A DNA stretch of 34,407 nucleotides from Nocardia colli (lineage in GTDB: Bacteria > Actinomycetota > Actinomycetes > Mycobacteriales > Mycobacteriaceae), in the NCBI RefSeq assembly GCF_008704205.1, contig NZ_VXLC01000005.1:1-34407 (forward strand), written 5' to 3'. The notes beneath the pieces were generated by a model. That model worked only from the letters and a program-made list of their open reading frames with translations, was not told the origin of the DNA and did no database searches. Of the stretch, positions 22,248 to 30,827 are shown one piece after another. A program made the position numbers and the translations under genes. Position 1 is the first letter of the stretch. The number at the start of each line of letters is the position of its first letter.

Positions 22248-23033
22248 ATGACCGAACCGATGCTGGAGGCGCGCGGCCTGACGAAGTCGTTCGACTCCGT
22301 CCGCGCGCTCGACGACGTCACCCTGACCATTCCGGAAGGCGAGGTCACCGCGCTCGTCGGCGACAACGGGGCGGGCAAGTCCACCCTGGTGCGCTGCCTG
22401 ACCGGCGTCCAGCCGCCCGATTCCGGGGAGATCCGGTTCCACGGCGCGCCGGTGCGGCTCGGATCGCCGGAGGACGCCCGGAAGATGGGCATCGAGACCG
22501 TGTACCAGGATCTCGCCCTCATCGACGACCTGACCGTGTGGCAGAACCTCTTCCTGAACCGGGAACTCGTGTATCCGTCCTGGCCGATCAAGATCGTCAA
22601 TCGGAAGGCGATGATCAGCCGCAGCGGGGAGATCCTGCGGGATCTCGACGTGGATGTGCCCTCGGTGCGGACCACGGTGCGGCGGATGAGCGGTGGCCAG
22701 CGGCAGAGTATCGCCATCGCGCGGGCGGTCGCCTGGGGTAAGGCGATGGTGATCATGGACGAGCCGACCGCCGCGCTGGGCGTGCGGGAGACGGCGGCGG
22801 TGGAGAAGCTGGTGCGTGGTCTGCGCGACCGCGGCGTCACCGTGCTGATCATCAGTCATGATCTGGCCCAGGTGATGCGGATCTGCGACAACGTGGTGGT
22901 GCTGCGCCGCGGGCGGTCGGTGGCAGCGCATCGGGTGGGGGAGATCGACGGAGATCGGTTGGTGGCGTTGATCACCGGGGCCGCGCCGGGCAACCTGGAG
23001 GCGAAGCCCGCTGTGGAACAACAGGTCTCGTGA
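22248..23033 (+). CDS. ABC sugar transporter ATPase, single nucleotide-binding domain
   Basis: The 261-residue ATPase has Walker A GDNGAGKST (38-46), Q-loop Gln87, signature MSGGQ (147-151), Walker B VIMDEP (168-173) and H-loop His204. RbsA and most sugar ATPases of this class are about 500 residues with two fused ATPase domains. This one has only one, like FrcA of fructose uptake systems, so it must dimerise. ATG at 22248 lies seven bases past the permease stop. It energises import of the sugar bound by the lipoprotein. Confidence 0.92.
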   Translation: MTEPMLEARGLTKSFDSVRALDDVTLTIPEGEVTALVGDNGAGKSTLVRCLTGVQPPDSGEIRFHGAPVRLGSPEDARKMGIETVYQDLALIDDLTVWQNLFLNRELVYPSWPIKIVNRKAMISRSGEILRDLDVDVPSVRTTVRRMSGGQRQSIAIARAVAWGKAMVIMDEPTAALGVRETAAVEKLVRGLRDRGVTVLIISHDLAQVMRICDNVVVLRRGRSVAAHRVGEIDGDRLVALITGAAPGNLEAKPAVEQQVS

Positions 23034-23956
23034 CCGGGCTGATCGTGGTCATCGGATCGATGAACCAAGATGTGGTGTGCGAGGTGGCGAAGCTGCCCGG
23101 ACCGGGGGAGACCGTGCTGGCGGTCGGTTCGCGGACGAACCCGGGCGGCAAGGGGGCCAACCAGGCGGTCGCCGCCGCCAAAGTCGGTGGGTGCGTCGAG
23201 TTCGTCGGACGGGTCGGGCGCGATTCCGCCGCCGCGGCGCTGCGCGACTCGATGGGAGCCGCGGGCGTGAAAACGACTGGGCTGCGGGAGGTTCCGGGCG
23301 TGCGAACCGGGCGGGCGTACGTCACGGTCGCCGCGGGCGAGAACCAGATCGTGGTGGACCCCGGTGCCAACTTCGTCTGGGAATCCGGTGCAGACGAGGC
23401 AGAGCTGCTCGAATCGGCGGATGTCGTTGTCGCGCAACTCGAAATACCGCTGGCGGTGGTCGCCTGGGCGGCCGGCCTCGCGCGCCGGTTCGTGCTCAAT
23501 GCCGCACCCGCGGCGCAACTCGATGATGACCTGCTGCGCCGGTGCGATCCGCTCGTGGTGAACGAATACGAGTTGGCCGCGATCAGCGGTGCCGCGACCG
23601 AAACCACGGAGCAAGCAGGTCAAGCCGCACGGTCGCTGTGTCTGCGTGGAGCGCCGTCCGTCGTCGTCACGCTGGGTGCGGCCGGTTCGGTCCTGGCCCG
23701 TAAGATATCGGACTCGGTCGAGGTCACGTATCAGGCTGCGCCACAGGTCGACTCGGTGGATTCGACCGGAGCGGGCGACGCGTACGTCGGCGCGCTGTCC
23801 ACCGCCCTGGCCGACGGCGCCGACCTGCCCGAGGCGGTCGCCTTCGCCACGGCCGCCGCCTCCCTGTCCGTCCAATCACCGGGCACCCATGCCGCCTATC
23901 CCACTCGGGGGCAGGTCGTCTCGGCGCTCGCCGCGGTGCCGCCCGCGCACAACTAG
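23030..23956 (+). CDS. rbsK: ribokinase (PfkB family)
   Basis: The 308-residue kinase has both PfkB signatures: NPGGKGANQAVAAAK (about 37-51) binding the sugar, and DSTGAGDAYVGAL near residue 245 with the catalytic aspartate and anion hole. The start GSMNQDVV matches ribokinases, with an N-D pair for sugar hydroxyls. It phosphorylates ribose (or a similar sugar) with ATP to ribose 5-phosphate in the cytoplasm. GTG at 23030 overlaps the ATPase stop by four bases (GTGA). Being in this operon directly links transport to phosphorylation. Confidence 0.92.
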   Translation: MTGLIVVIGSMNQDVVCEVAKLPGPGETVLAVGSRTNPGGKGANQAVAAAKVGGCVEFVGRVGRDSAAAALRDSMGAAGVKTTGLREVPGVRTGRAYVTVAAGENQIVVDPGANFVWESGADEAELLESADVVVAQLEIPLAVVAWAAGLARRFVLNAAPAAQLDDDLLRRCDPLVVNEYELAAISGAATETTEQAGQAARSLCLRGAPSVVVTLGAAGSVLARKISDSVEVTYQAAPQVDSVDSTGAGDAYVGALSTALADGADLPEAVAFATAAASLSVQSPGTHAAYPTRGQVVSALAAVPPAHN

Positions 23957-23968
23957 ATCGGAACTCCT

Positions 23969-24358
23969 TTGCGTACTGGTGGATTGATTCACGCCGAACT
24001 CATAGCGGCCCTGGTCGCCCTCCGGCACACCGACACCTTCGCCGTCAGCGACTCGGGCCTGCCGGTGCCGCCATCGGTACCGGTGATCGATCTCGGAATC
24101 AGCTACGGCATGCCGCGATTCGCGCCGGTAGTCGAGCTGATCCTCGACGAGATCACCGTCGAGGCGGCCTGGGGCAGCGCCGACGTCGTCACGGCCAACC
24201 CGGAGGCGGCGGAACTGCTGACGAATCGCTTACAGGCCGAACTGCTCGCGCACGAAGAGTTCAAGCAACGGATCGGGCAGTGCCGCTTCGTCGTGCGCAC
24301 CGGCGAGGCGCGCCCCTACGCCAACGTGTTGTTCCGCGCCGGAGTGCCATGGCTGTAG
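23969..24358 (+). CDS. rbsD: D-ribose pyranase
   Basis: The 129-residue protein matches RbsD. It contains LRHTDTFAVSDSGLPVP, where His20 and Asp28 correspond to the family's active-site residues, and ends YANVLFRAGV, where the family C-terminus also lines the active site. RbsD interconverts the pyran and furan forms of ribose so the kinase can use it, and its presence is the best sequence argument that the substrate is ribose. TTG at 23969 is the start, with GGA six bases ahead, and it begins 12 bases after the ribokinase stop. The family length (about 130) agrees. Confidence 0.9.
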   Translation: MRTGGLIHAELIAALVALRHTDTFAVSDSGLPVPPSVPVIDLGISYGMPRFAPVVELILDEITVEAAWGSADVVTANPEAAELLTNRLQAELLAHEEFKQRIGQCRFVVRTGEARPYANVLFRAGVPWL

Positions 24359-24450
24359 TGCGTCGATCGGCCGCCACGGCGCGCGGTCATCGGACAGACT
24401 CTTCCTGACGGTGTCCGCACGGCAAGGCAGTGCCGGTGAGGGAGGCAACG

Positions 24451-25527
24451 ATGATCCGACGCCCGGTTCCGATCGCCGCCTGCGCGGCGGTGGCGATCCT
24501 GCTCGGTGCTGCGGGTTGCACGGACACACCGCCGGGTGTCCTCGAACCGCGCACTGCGACGGATGTTTTCGCCTACGCGACCGGTACCGAGCTGATCGTC
24601 GCGGACGGCACCACCACGGTCTCGCGCACGCCGGGCGCCTTCGATACGACCCGCGATATCGGCCTCACCGAAGACGCGAAATTCGCCTTCTGGAAGGAGG
24701 ATTCGCGCACCGGCGACGGATCCGTCGTGGCGGCGGTGCCCACCGCAGCGCCCGCGGCGCCGATCCGCGTGTCCTGCGGCTGCCGTCAGGTCCTCCGATC
24801 CAGCGGCAGCACCATCGTGTGGCTGCAAGCACCCGGCACCGTGATGCGCATGGATCTCGGTGCCGCCCAGCCGAAGCCGACCGTGTGGCGCACCATCGAC
24901 CCGGCGCCACCGGCGCAGCAGCACATAGATCTGCTGGCGATCAATCAGGATCGACTGCTGCTGAACCGGTATGACATCGAGCAGCAGTACGACTCGATCA
25001 AGAGTCAGCTCTTCACCCTCGAGGCCGACGGCGAAACACGCACGCGCGGACCGCTCTCCGACATCAAGGCGTATTTCTACAGCGGCGCGTTCAGCCCCGA
25101 CGGCCGGACGGCCGCACTGTCCCAATACGCGGTCCCCAGCAGCTACGTCCGCGACATGGCGTGCAGCCAGGCCGTCGTCTTCTTCCTCGACCTGGCCTCG
25201 GGCGCGCTGAACGCGACGGTCCCCGCGCCCGAGAACTGTTCCAGCGCACTGAAACTCCGCTGGGACAGCCCGGACGGTCCGACCATCGCCGTCGACCGGT
25301 GGCCCGCGTTCACCAAGCCGGCCGACGCGCAGACCACACGCTGGCAGAGCCGGGAACGCACCTGGTCGCCACTCGATCCGCCGATCGCGGACCGCGCGCA
25401 GACCACGGCGGGCGCGACCATCGAACTCGCCAAGCCGGGCAGCGCGGGCTTCTACGACGTCTACTTCATCAAGAACGGTCAGCGCACCCGGGTCGCCGAG
25501 CAGGTTTATTCCATCGCCGTCCCGTGA
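24451..25527 (+). CDS. lipoprotein of unknown function, beta-propeller-like
   Basis: The 358-residue product starts at ATG 24451 behind GGGAGG. The N-terminus is a lipoprotein signal with lipobox GAAGC (Cys23). The rest is rich in beta strands with recurring short segments (FAYATGTELIVADG, FAFWKEDSRTGDG, TIVWLQAPG, YSGAFSPDGRTAALSQY) that look like propeller blades. FSPDGRTAAL is typical of WD40/TolB-like repeats. Cysteine pairs CGC and ENC may form disulphides. A weak hairpin (CGGACA/TGTCCG, 24391-24417) separates it from the ribose operon, so it may be separately transcribed. No enzymatic motif is seen. Confidence 0.8.
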   Translation: MIRRPVPIAACAAVAILLGAAGCTDTPPGVLEPRTATDVFAYATGTELIVADGTTTVSRTPGAFDTTRDIGLTEDAKFAFWKEDSRTGDGSVVAAVPTAAPAAPIRVSCGCRQVLRSSGSTIVWLQAPGTVMRMDLGAAQPKPTVWRTIDPAPPAQQHIDLLAINQDRLLLNRYDIEQQYDSIKSQLFTLEADGETRTRGPLSDIKAYFYSGAFSPDGRTAALSQYAVPSSYVRDMACSQAVVFFLDLASGALNATVPAPENCSSALKLRWDSPDGPTIAVDRWPAFTKPADAQTTRWQSRERTWSPLDPPIADRAQTTAGATIELAKPGSAGFYDVYFIKNGQRTRVAEQVYSIAVP

Positions 25528-25595
25528 TCATCGCAACAAACGCCGTGGCCGAAAACCGCGTGAGTTCGCGTGGCGGGTCCTCTAGCGTTCGATAA

Positions 25596-26528
25596 ATGGA
25601 GCAAGTCGTTCGCTCGGGCGATCGGAAGGCCGTGCTCGCGGCCGCGGTCACCGTGGTGCTGTGGGCCTCGGCCTTTGTGTTCATTCGTGCTGCGGGAGAA
25701 GACTTCTCGCCGGGTGCGCTGGCGTTGGGCCGGCTGCTGACCGGCGCGATCGCGTTGGTGATCATCCTGATCATCCGGGGTGAAGGGCTGCCGGCCCGCG
25801 GTGCGTGGCGCGGGATTCTCGTGTCCGGCGTGCTGTGGTTCGGGGTCTACATGGTCGCGTTGAACTGGGGCGAGCAGCACGTCGACGCGGGTACCGCGGC
25901 GATGGTGATCAACATCGGGCCCATCCTGATCGCGGTGTTGAGCGGACTGGTGCTGAAGGAAGGCTTTCCGGCGCGGCTGATGGCGGGGATCGCGGTGGCG
26001 TTCGCCGGCGCGGTCGTGGTCGGGATGTCGAATTCGAGTGGCGGCAGTGCCGCGGTGCTGGGCGTTGTGCTGTGCCTGACCGCGGCGCTGGCCTGGGCGG
26101 TGGCGGTCGTGGCGCAGAAGCCCGCGCTGGTCCACGCGTCCGCGTTGCAGGTGACCACCGGCGGGTGCGTCATCGGCACCATCGCCTGCCTGCCGTTCGC
26201 GGGCCAGCTGTTCAGCGAGGCCGCCCGCGCGCCGCTGTCCTCGACGTTGAGCGTCGTCTACCTGGGCGTGTTCCCCACCGCGCTGGCCTTCACCACCTGG
26301 GCCTACGCGCTCTCGCGCACCACCGCGGGAAAGATGGGCGTGACCACCTATGCCGTTCCCGCCCTGGTGATTCTGATGGCGTGGATCGCACTCGACGAGG
26401 TGCCCGGCCTGCTCGCCGTGCTCGGTGGCCTGCTGTGCCTGTCCGGTGTGGCGATCACCAGGTCCCGGGCGGACAAGCCGATCGAACCCGAAGACGCTGT
26501 CACGCAAGAGGTCTCGACTCCGACGTAA
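25596..26528 (+). CDS. EamA/DMT-family transporter
   Basis: The 310-residue protein contains ten predicted membrane helices arranged as two EamA repeats (about 10-140 and 155-290). Each carries Gly- and Ala-rich helices and the usual conserved patches (GALALGRLLTGAIAL; LGVFPTALAFTTWAYALSRT). DMT exporters of this type expel amino acids, nucleosides or other metabolites. ATG at 25596 lacks an evident Shine-Dalgarno sequence, so the mRNA may be leaderless. It is convergent with the aldo/keto reductase gene, 27 bases away. The substrate is unknown. Confidence 0.9.
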   Translation: MEQVVRSGDRKAVLAAAVTVVLWASAFVFIRAAGEDFSPGALALGRLLTGAIALVIILIIRGEGLPARGAWRGILVSGVLWFGVYMVALNWGEQHVDAGTAAMVINIGPILIAVLSGLVLKEGFPARLMAGIAVAFAGAVVVGMSNSSGGSAAVLGVVLCLTAALAWAVAVVAQKPALVHASALQVTTGGCVIGTIACLPFAGQLFSEAARAPLSSTLSVVYLGVFPTALAFTTWAYALSRTTAGKMGVTTYAVPALVILMAWIALDEVPGLLAVLGGLLCLSGVAITRSRADKPIEPEDAVTQEVSTPT

Positions 26529-26555
26529 GCGCCACACCAGGACCGGCGCCCGCGA

Positions 26556-27536
26556 TCAGTGGTGGCCGAGCACGGCATGCGGCCGATACGGTGCTTGCAG
26601 CGTGGCCACCTCCTCCTCGCTCAGCCGTATCCGCTCGGCGGCGATCGCGTCCGCGAGATGCTCCGGTTTGGTCGCGCCGATGATCGGCGCGGTGACCCCG
26701 GGCCGGCCGAGCAGCCAGGCCAGTGCGATCTGCGCCGGCGGCAGATCGCGCTCGGCAGCCACGGCGCGGACCGCGTCGACCACATCGAAGTCGTCATCGA
26801 CGTACATGCCGTCCGCGATGGGATCGGAGCCGGAGCGCACGGTCGTCGGTCCGCCGCCGCGCTCGCGAGAACCGGTGAGCAGCCCGCGCGCTAGCGGGCT
26901 CCACGGAATGATGCCGACACCTTGGTCGCGGCAGAGCGGGATCATCTCCCGTTCCTCCTCGCGATAGACGAGGTTGTAGTGGTTCTGCATCGAGACGAAT
27001 TTCGTCCAGCCGTGCGCCTCGGCCACCTGCTGCGCCTTGGCGAACTGCCAGGCGAACATGCTCGACGCACCGATGTATCTGGCCTTTCCGGCCGCCACCA
27101 CGTCGTTGAGCGCGTTCATCGTCTCCTCGATCGGCGTCTCGTAGTCCCACCGGTGGATCTGGTACAGGTCGACGTGGTCGACGCCGAGCCGGTCGAGCGA
27201 GGCGTCGATCGCGGCCATGATGTGCTTGCGGGACAAGCCTTTATCGTTCGGGCCGGAGCTCATCGGGAAGTAGACCTTGGTGGCCAGGACGTAGTCGTCG
27301 CGGCGGGGAAACAGCTTGGCGAGCAGCCGCCCGGTGACCAGCTCGCTGACCCCCTCGGAGTACATGTCCGCGGTGTCGAAGAAGGTCACGCCCGACTCGA
27401 CGGCCTGCCGGACGATCGGCTCCGCGGCGTCCTCTCCGAGTATCCAATCCCGCGAGGCGGGACTGCCGTAGCTCATCATGCCGAGGCAGAGCCGGGACAC
27501 GACGAGACCGGAGGTGCCCAGCCGAAGGTATTCCAT
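26556..27536 (-). CDS. aldo/keto reductase
   Basis: The 326-residue TIM-barrel oxidoreductase carries the family tetrad: Asp54 and Tyr59 in FFDTADMYSEG, Lys87 in LATKVYF and His128 in LYQIHRWD. The NADPH-binding end GVTAPIIGATKPEHLADA is also present. The N-terminus MEYLRLGTSGLVVS matches family starts, so the second ATG (27536) is preferred. AAGGAG lies five bases ahead of it. The first ATG (27539) overlaps the exporter's TGA. Cytoplasmic, it reduces aldehydes or ketones with NADPH. It is translationally coupled to the upstream EamA exporter and probably under the AsnC-type regulator at 28478. Confidence 0.92.
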   Translation of the reverse strand: MEYLRLGTSGLVVSRLCLGMMSYGSPASRDWILGEDAAEPIVRQAVESGVTFFDTADMYSEGVSELVTGRLLAKLFPRRDDYVLATKVYFPMSSGPNDKGLSRKHIMAAIDASLDRLGVDHVDLYQIHRWDYETPIEETMNALNDVVAAGKARYIGASSMFAWQFAKAQQVAEAHGWTKFVSMQNHYNLVYREEEREMIPLCRDQGVGIIPWSPLARGLLTGSRERGGGPTTVRSGSDPIADGMYVDDDFDVVDAVRAVAAERDLPPAQIALAWLLGRPGVTAPIIGATKPEHLADAIAAERIRLSEEEVATLQAPYRPHAVLGHH

Positions 27537-28414
27537 CATTTCTCCTTGTTTTCTCGTGGTTCCTGATGAATCGAGATGCCGCCGGCGATCAGTGCGATGC
27601 CGGACAGTTCCTGAACGGTGGGGATCTGCGCGAGCATCACGATCCCGATCACCGTGGCGACCGCGGGCAGGATGCTCAGCATCAGCGCGAAGGTGTCCCG
27701 GCGCAGCCGGGCCATGGCGAGTTGATCGGTCACATAGGGGATCACCGACGAACAGATGCCGACGCCTACCCCGGCCAGCAGCGCGCCCGGGCTGGTGAAT
27801 GCCGGGAGCGCGGCACCGAAGCAGAAGGGCGTCGAGACCAGCGCGCCGATCAGCATCGCGATGCCGATCTGGTCGATGCCGGAGATTCCGGCGCCGGTAT
27901 TGGCGATCCGGTGGCCGAGGATCACGTAGAGCATGAACAACGCGCAGTCGATCAGCGCGAAGGCGAATCCGAGCGGCTGACCGGCGAATTGGATGTTGGT
28001 CAAGGCGAGCACCCCGGCCACGGCGAGTACGAGGGCGAACACGTTGCGGCCGTTACGCATTCCGATCGCGGCGAGCACGATGATGCCGGCGAACTCGATC
28101 GCCCCGACGGTGGCCAATGGCAGCCGCGCGAGGGCCAGATAGAACGCCGCGTTCATGGCCGCGAGCAGCACGCCGAGCCCGAGCAGCACCCGCCGCTGCG
28201 CCGGATTCAGCCGCCCGAGCAGCCGCCACGGTCGCCGCCACAGCGCGAATACCACTGCGGCACTGGCGATCCGCAGCCACGCCACGCCGAGCACGTCCAC
28301 CCGGGCGAACAGCAGCACGGCCAGCGCAGGCCCGAGATAGTGGAAGATCGCGCTGACCCCGAAGTAGGCCGAGGCGGGCACCCGCGGCGCCACGATCTCG
28401 GACGTTTTTGTCAT
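27536..28414 (-). CDS. EamA-family (RhtA-like) exporter
   Basis: The 292-residue membrane protein has ten hydrophobic segments in two EamA repeats. AVGAIEFAGIIVLAAIG and SSVIPYVTDQLAMARLRRDTFALM resemble the RhtA threonine/homoserine exporter group. ATG at 28414 is preferred, with GGAAG nine bases upstream, over upstream starts that would give a Phe/Arg-rich extension. It ends overlapping the aldo/keto reductase start. The divergent AsnC/Lrp gene 63 bases away supports an amino-acid export role, since Lrp-type regulators often sense amino acids. Confidence 0.9.
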   Translation of the reverse strand: MTKTSEIVAPRVPASAYFGVSAIFHYLGPALAVLLFARVDVLGVAWLRIASAAVVFALWRRPWRLLGRLNPAQRRVLLGLGVLLAAMNAAFYLALARLPLATVGAIEFAGIIVLAAIGMRNGRNVFALVLAVAGVLALTNIQFAGQPLGFAFALIDCALFMLYVILGHRIANTGAGISGIDQIGIAMLIGALVSTPFCFGAALPAFTSPGALLAGVGVGICSSVIPYVTDQLAMARLRRDTFALMLSILPAVATVIGIVMLAQIPTVQELSGIALIAGGISIHQEPRENKEK

Positions 28415-28477
28415 GCGGAGTATCTTCCAAAGAAATACCCGACGCCGGAATGGCACTATCCAGGAAGTTGGCGCTAG

Positions 28478-28984
28478 TTGTCTGGAAAATCAAGGTCGAA
28501 CGGCCAAGATTCCTTCACCGAGCGATCACGGCTGCTGGACGAGGTGAATGTGCGGCTGCTCAACGAACTGCACGCCGATCCGCGACTGTCCATGTCCGAA
28601 CTCGCCCGCCGCGTCGGCATGTCCGCGCCCGCGGTCACCGAGCGGGTGCAGCGACTGGAACGGCTCGGCGTGATCACCGGCTTCCGGATGGAGGTCGACC
28701 CGGCCGCCGTCGGCATGCCGGTGACCGCGCTGGTCCGGATCAAGCCCGGACCCGGCCAGCTCCCCAAGATCGTGGCCGCGGCCAAGGACACCCCGCAGGT
28801 GGTCGAGTGCTTCCGGATCACCGGCGAGGACTGCTTCCTGCTCAAGGTGCACGGGCCGTCGATCGGCGAGCTGGAGGAGTTGCTCGACGGCTTCCTCATG
28901 TTCGGCCAGACGACCACCTCGATCGTGGTGTCCGAGCCGGTGCCGCGGCGGCCGCTGCCGATTCCGGTGCTGGACAAGCGCTAG
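28478..28984 (+). CDS. Lrp/AsnC-family transcriptional regulator
   Basis: The 168-residue protein has an AsnC helix-turn-helix at about 25-65 (LSMSELARRVGMSAPAVTERVQRLERLGVITGF) and a C-terminal RAM ligand domain (VECFRITGEDCFLLKVHGPSIGELEELLD). These proteins form octamers and respond to amino acids. The start is TTG at 28478 with AGGAAG about ten bases upstream. A later GTG is possible. It faces the exporter-reductase operon across a 63-base shared promoter region and is probably its local regulator. Confidence 0.92.
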   Translation: MSGKSRSNGQDSFTERSRLLDEVNVRLLNELHADPRLSMSELARRVGMSAPAVTERVQRLERLGVITGFRMEVDPAAVGMPVTALVRIKPGPGQLPKIVAAAKDTPQVVECFRITGEDCFLLKVHGPSIGELEELLDGFLMFGQTTTSIVVSEPVPRRPLPIPVLDKR

Positions 28985-29009
28985 CGTGCATCGAGGGAAA
29001 GGGGTTGCC

Positions 29010-29645
29010 GTGGTGGACGATCGGAAGCTGACGAACGGTGCGGGGAAGCGCTGGGCGCGTAGGTTGCTCGGGGTGACCGCGGTCGCCGCGACAGGGCTGG
29101 TGCTGGTCGTGGTCGGGGCGAATGGCCGGCTGTGGATGGTGTCGGCCGGTCATCGGTTCGGGGCGGACGCCGCGCCGGCGGTTCCGGTCGTGATCGTGCC
29201 CGGGGCGAAGGTCGGGCCGGACGGTGCGCCGATGGCGTATCTGCGTGGCCGGCTCGATGTCGCGATCGAGCTGGTGCGGGCGGGGAAGGCGCGCGAGATC
29301 CTCGTTTCCGGTGACGCGGCGGGCACCTCCGGAGACGAGATCGCCTCGATGACAAAGTATCTCGCCGACCACGGGGTCGATCCGGCGATCGTCCGAACCG
29401 ATGGCGAAGGTTTGTCGACGCGTGCCACCTGCGAACGCGCCAAGCGGCTGTTCGGGATCGATCGAGCGATCATCGTCACCCAGTACCGGCATGTGCCCCG
29501 AGCGGTCGCGCTGTGCCGTGCCGAAGGCATCGACGCCGACGGTGTCACCGCCTACTGTGAGTGCCGACGAACGACAGTGATACGCAACAACATTCGAGAA
29601 TGGCTCGCCGCACCCAAAGCCGTTGCCGCACTGATCGGACGGTGA
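29010..29645 (+). CDS. DUF218/YdcF (SanA-like) membrane-anchored protein
   Basis: The 211-residue protein has a single N-terminal membrane helix (about 17-36) and then a DUF218 domain: VVIVPGAKVGPDGAPMAYLRGRLD, ILVSGDAAGTSGDEIASM, DGEGLSTRATCERA and IIVTQYRHVPRA are the recognised blocks. The conserved Asp, Glu and Arg/His residues suggest a nucleotide-like or polyprenyl-phosphate ligand, but the reaction is unresolved. SanA in enterobacteria affects envelope permeability. GTG at 29010 is preferred because AAAGGGG lies five bases upstream. The next codon, also GTG, is an alternative. It is co-directional with the SRPBCC gene, with a six-base gap. Confidence 0.88.
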   Translation: MVDDRKLTNGAGKRWARRLLGVTAVAATGLVLVVVGANGRLWMVSAGHRFGADAAPAVPVVIVPGAKVGPDGAPMAYLRGRLDVAIELVRAGKAREILVSGDAAGTSGDEIASMTKYLADHGVDPAIVRTDGEGLSTRATCERAKRLFGIDRAIIVTQYRHVPRAVALCRAEGIDADGVTAYCECRRTTVIRNNIREWLAAPKAVAALIGR

Positions 29646-29651
29646 CGCGCC

Positions 29652-30113
29652 GTGCGACCCGTGGTGGTGACCGTCAGCACCGACATTTCGGCTGCGCCGC
29701 AACGAATCTGGGAGCTGCTCACCGACTGGGAGAACCAGGGGGAGTGGATGCGCGAAGCCTCCGATTTCGAGGTGGTCTCGGCCCAGCGCTCCGGCGTCGG
29801 CACGATCGTGGCGACCACCGTCCGAATCGGCGGAATCGCCACCCGAGACCGGATCCGCGTCGACGTATGGCAGCCCCCCGACGGAACGAACCCCACCCAC
29901 CTCGGCATCGTGCACCTGAGCTGGGTCAAAGGCCGCGGCGACATCCGTCTGACAAAACTGTCCGAGAACGTCTCGCGCCTCGACTGGACCGAGCAACTGC
30001 ACCCACCCCTCGGCCTGCCGGGCGCGCTCGGAATGCGCCTGTTCGCACCACTGTTCGCCCGCACCTTCCGCCGCGACCTAGCTCTACTGCGAACCCTGGC
30101 CGAGCGCGGCTAA
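29652..30113 (+). CDS. SRPBCC (polyketide cyclase/dehydrase-like) protein
   Basis: The 153-residue protein has a START/SRPBCC fold outline: TVSTDISAAPQRIWELLTDWENQGEWM for the first strand and capping helix, a beta-rich centre, and a C-terminal long helix (MRLFAPLFARTFRRDLALLRTLAERG). The family binds hydrophobic ligands in a deep cavity and includes cyclases and lipid-binding proteins. GTG at 29652 begins six bases after the DUF218 gene, so the two are likely co-transcribed. Ligand and function are unknown. Confidence 0.88.
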   Translation: MRPVVVTVSTDISAAPQRIWELLTDWENQGEWMREASDFEVVSAQRSGVGTIVATTVRIGGIATRDRIRVDVWQPPDGTNPTHLGIVHLSWVKGRGDIRLTKLSENVSRLDWTEQLHPPLGLPGALGMRLFAPLFARTFRRDLALLRTLAERG

Positions 30114-30143
30114 CCCTCAGACCTTCAGTCCCTGTCCGACCGG

Positions 30144-30827
30144 TTGCGGCGGTCGAAACGAAACCGGGCTACATGCGGCTACCGCGGTGACACCTCCAAA
30201 GACTGCGAAGGAATTGTCGCGGTCTGCATCGCCAAAGACCAAGACAGTCTGCCGGATCCCCAGCGCGCCAACCTTATTCGGCAACGCGACGCCTACATCA
30301 CCGGCAGCAACGAATACATCCAAACCAACATGTTCCCCGCCTGGCGCATCCGCGCCACCAACACACCCGAGGCACGGCTGGCGAGCCGGCTTGCCCAACA
30401 ATGGAAGGAGTCCCACCCCGCGGATTACCCGACCGGCGACAGCTTCGACCGGAGCATGTACCCGTCCGGCGCCGTCAACGCCGGGCATGTGCCCGACACG
30501 ATGTGGACCGGGCCCCCGCCGCCGAAGCCCTCGCCGTACCGGTGGCTGCCACTGGATGAATCGCTCAACAAATCCATCGGTGCGCAAGGCAAGCAGTACC
30601 CGGTCAACTACAAAGCATACGAACCTGCGCACCAGGGCAGTCCTAGAGTCGGTCACAGCAATCCTCGGTCGAGGAAGGAGACTTTCGATGCGTGTTCTGC
30701 GATGGTCGCTGATCGCGGTAGTGGTCGCGGTGTGCGCGTGTTCACGCACACCATCGACCAGCGAGCCCGACGACTGGATTCCGCAAGCCGTGTCCGACCT
30801 GAAGACGCTGCAGAAGGCCTGGTATGA
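30144..30827 (+). pseudogene. C-terminal remnant resembling a secreted polymorphic nuclease toxin
   Basis: A frame beginning at an unsupported TTG (30144) reads as credible protein for about 163 residues, up to about 30632. An acidic-Cys region is followed by a helical stretch (ARLASRLAQQWKESHP) and then VNAGHVPDTMWTG, PYRWLPLDESLNKSIGAQGKQYP and NYKAYEP. This Gly-His and Pro-rich layout resembles the C-terminal toxin module of bacterial polymorphic toxins with HNH-like nuclease folds. That is recalled pattern, not verified. Nothing upstream encodes the usual export or WXG domains. After residue 163 the frame continues into sequence overlapping the immunity gene and loses coding character, so the 3' end is damaged too. 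Expected role if intact: contact-dependent killing of relatives, neutralised by the downstream immunity protein. Confidence 0.45.

Noticed and set aside
21131..22852. 573-residue minus-strand frame through the sugar transporter genes
   Set aside because: Overlaps two unmistakable ABC transporter genes on the plus strand and shows only shadow composition.
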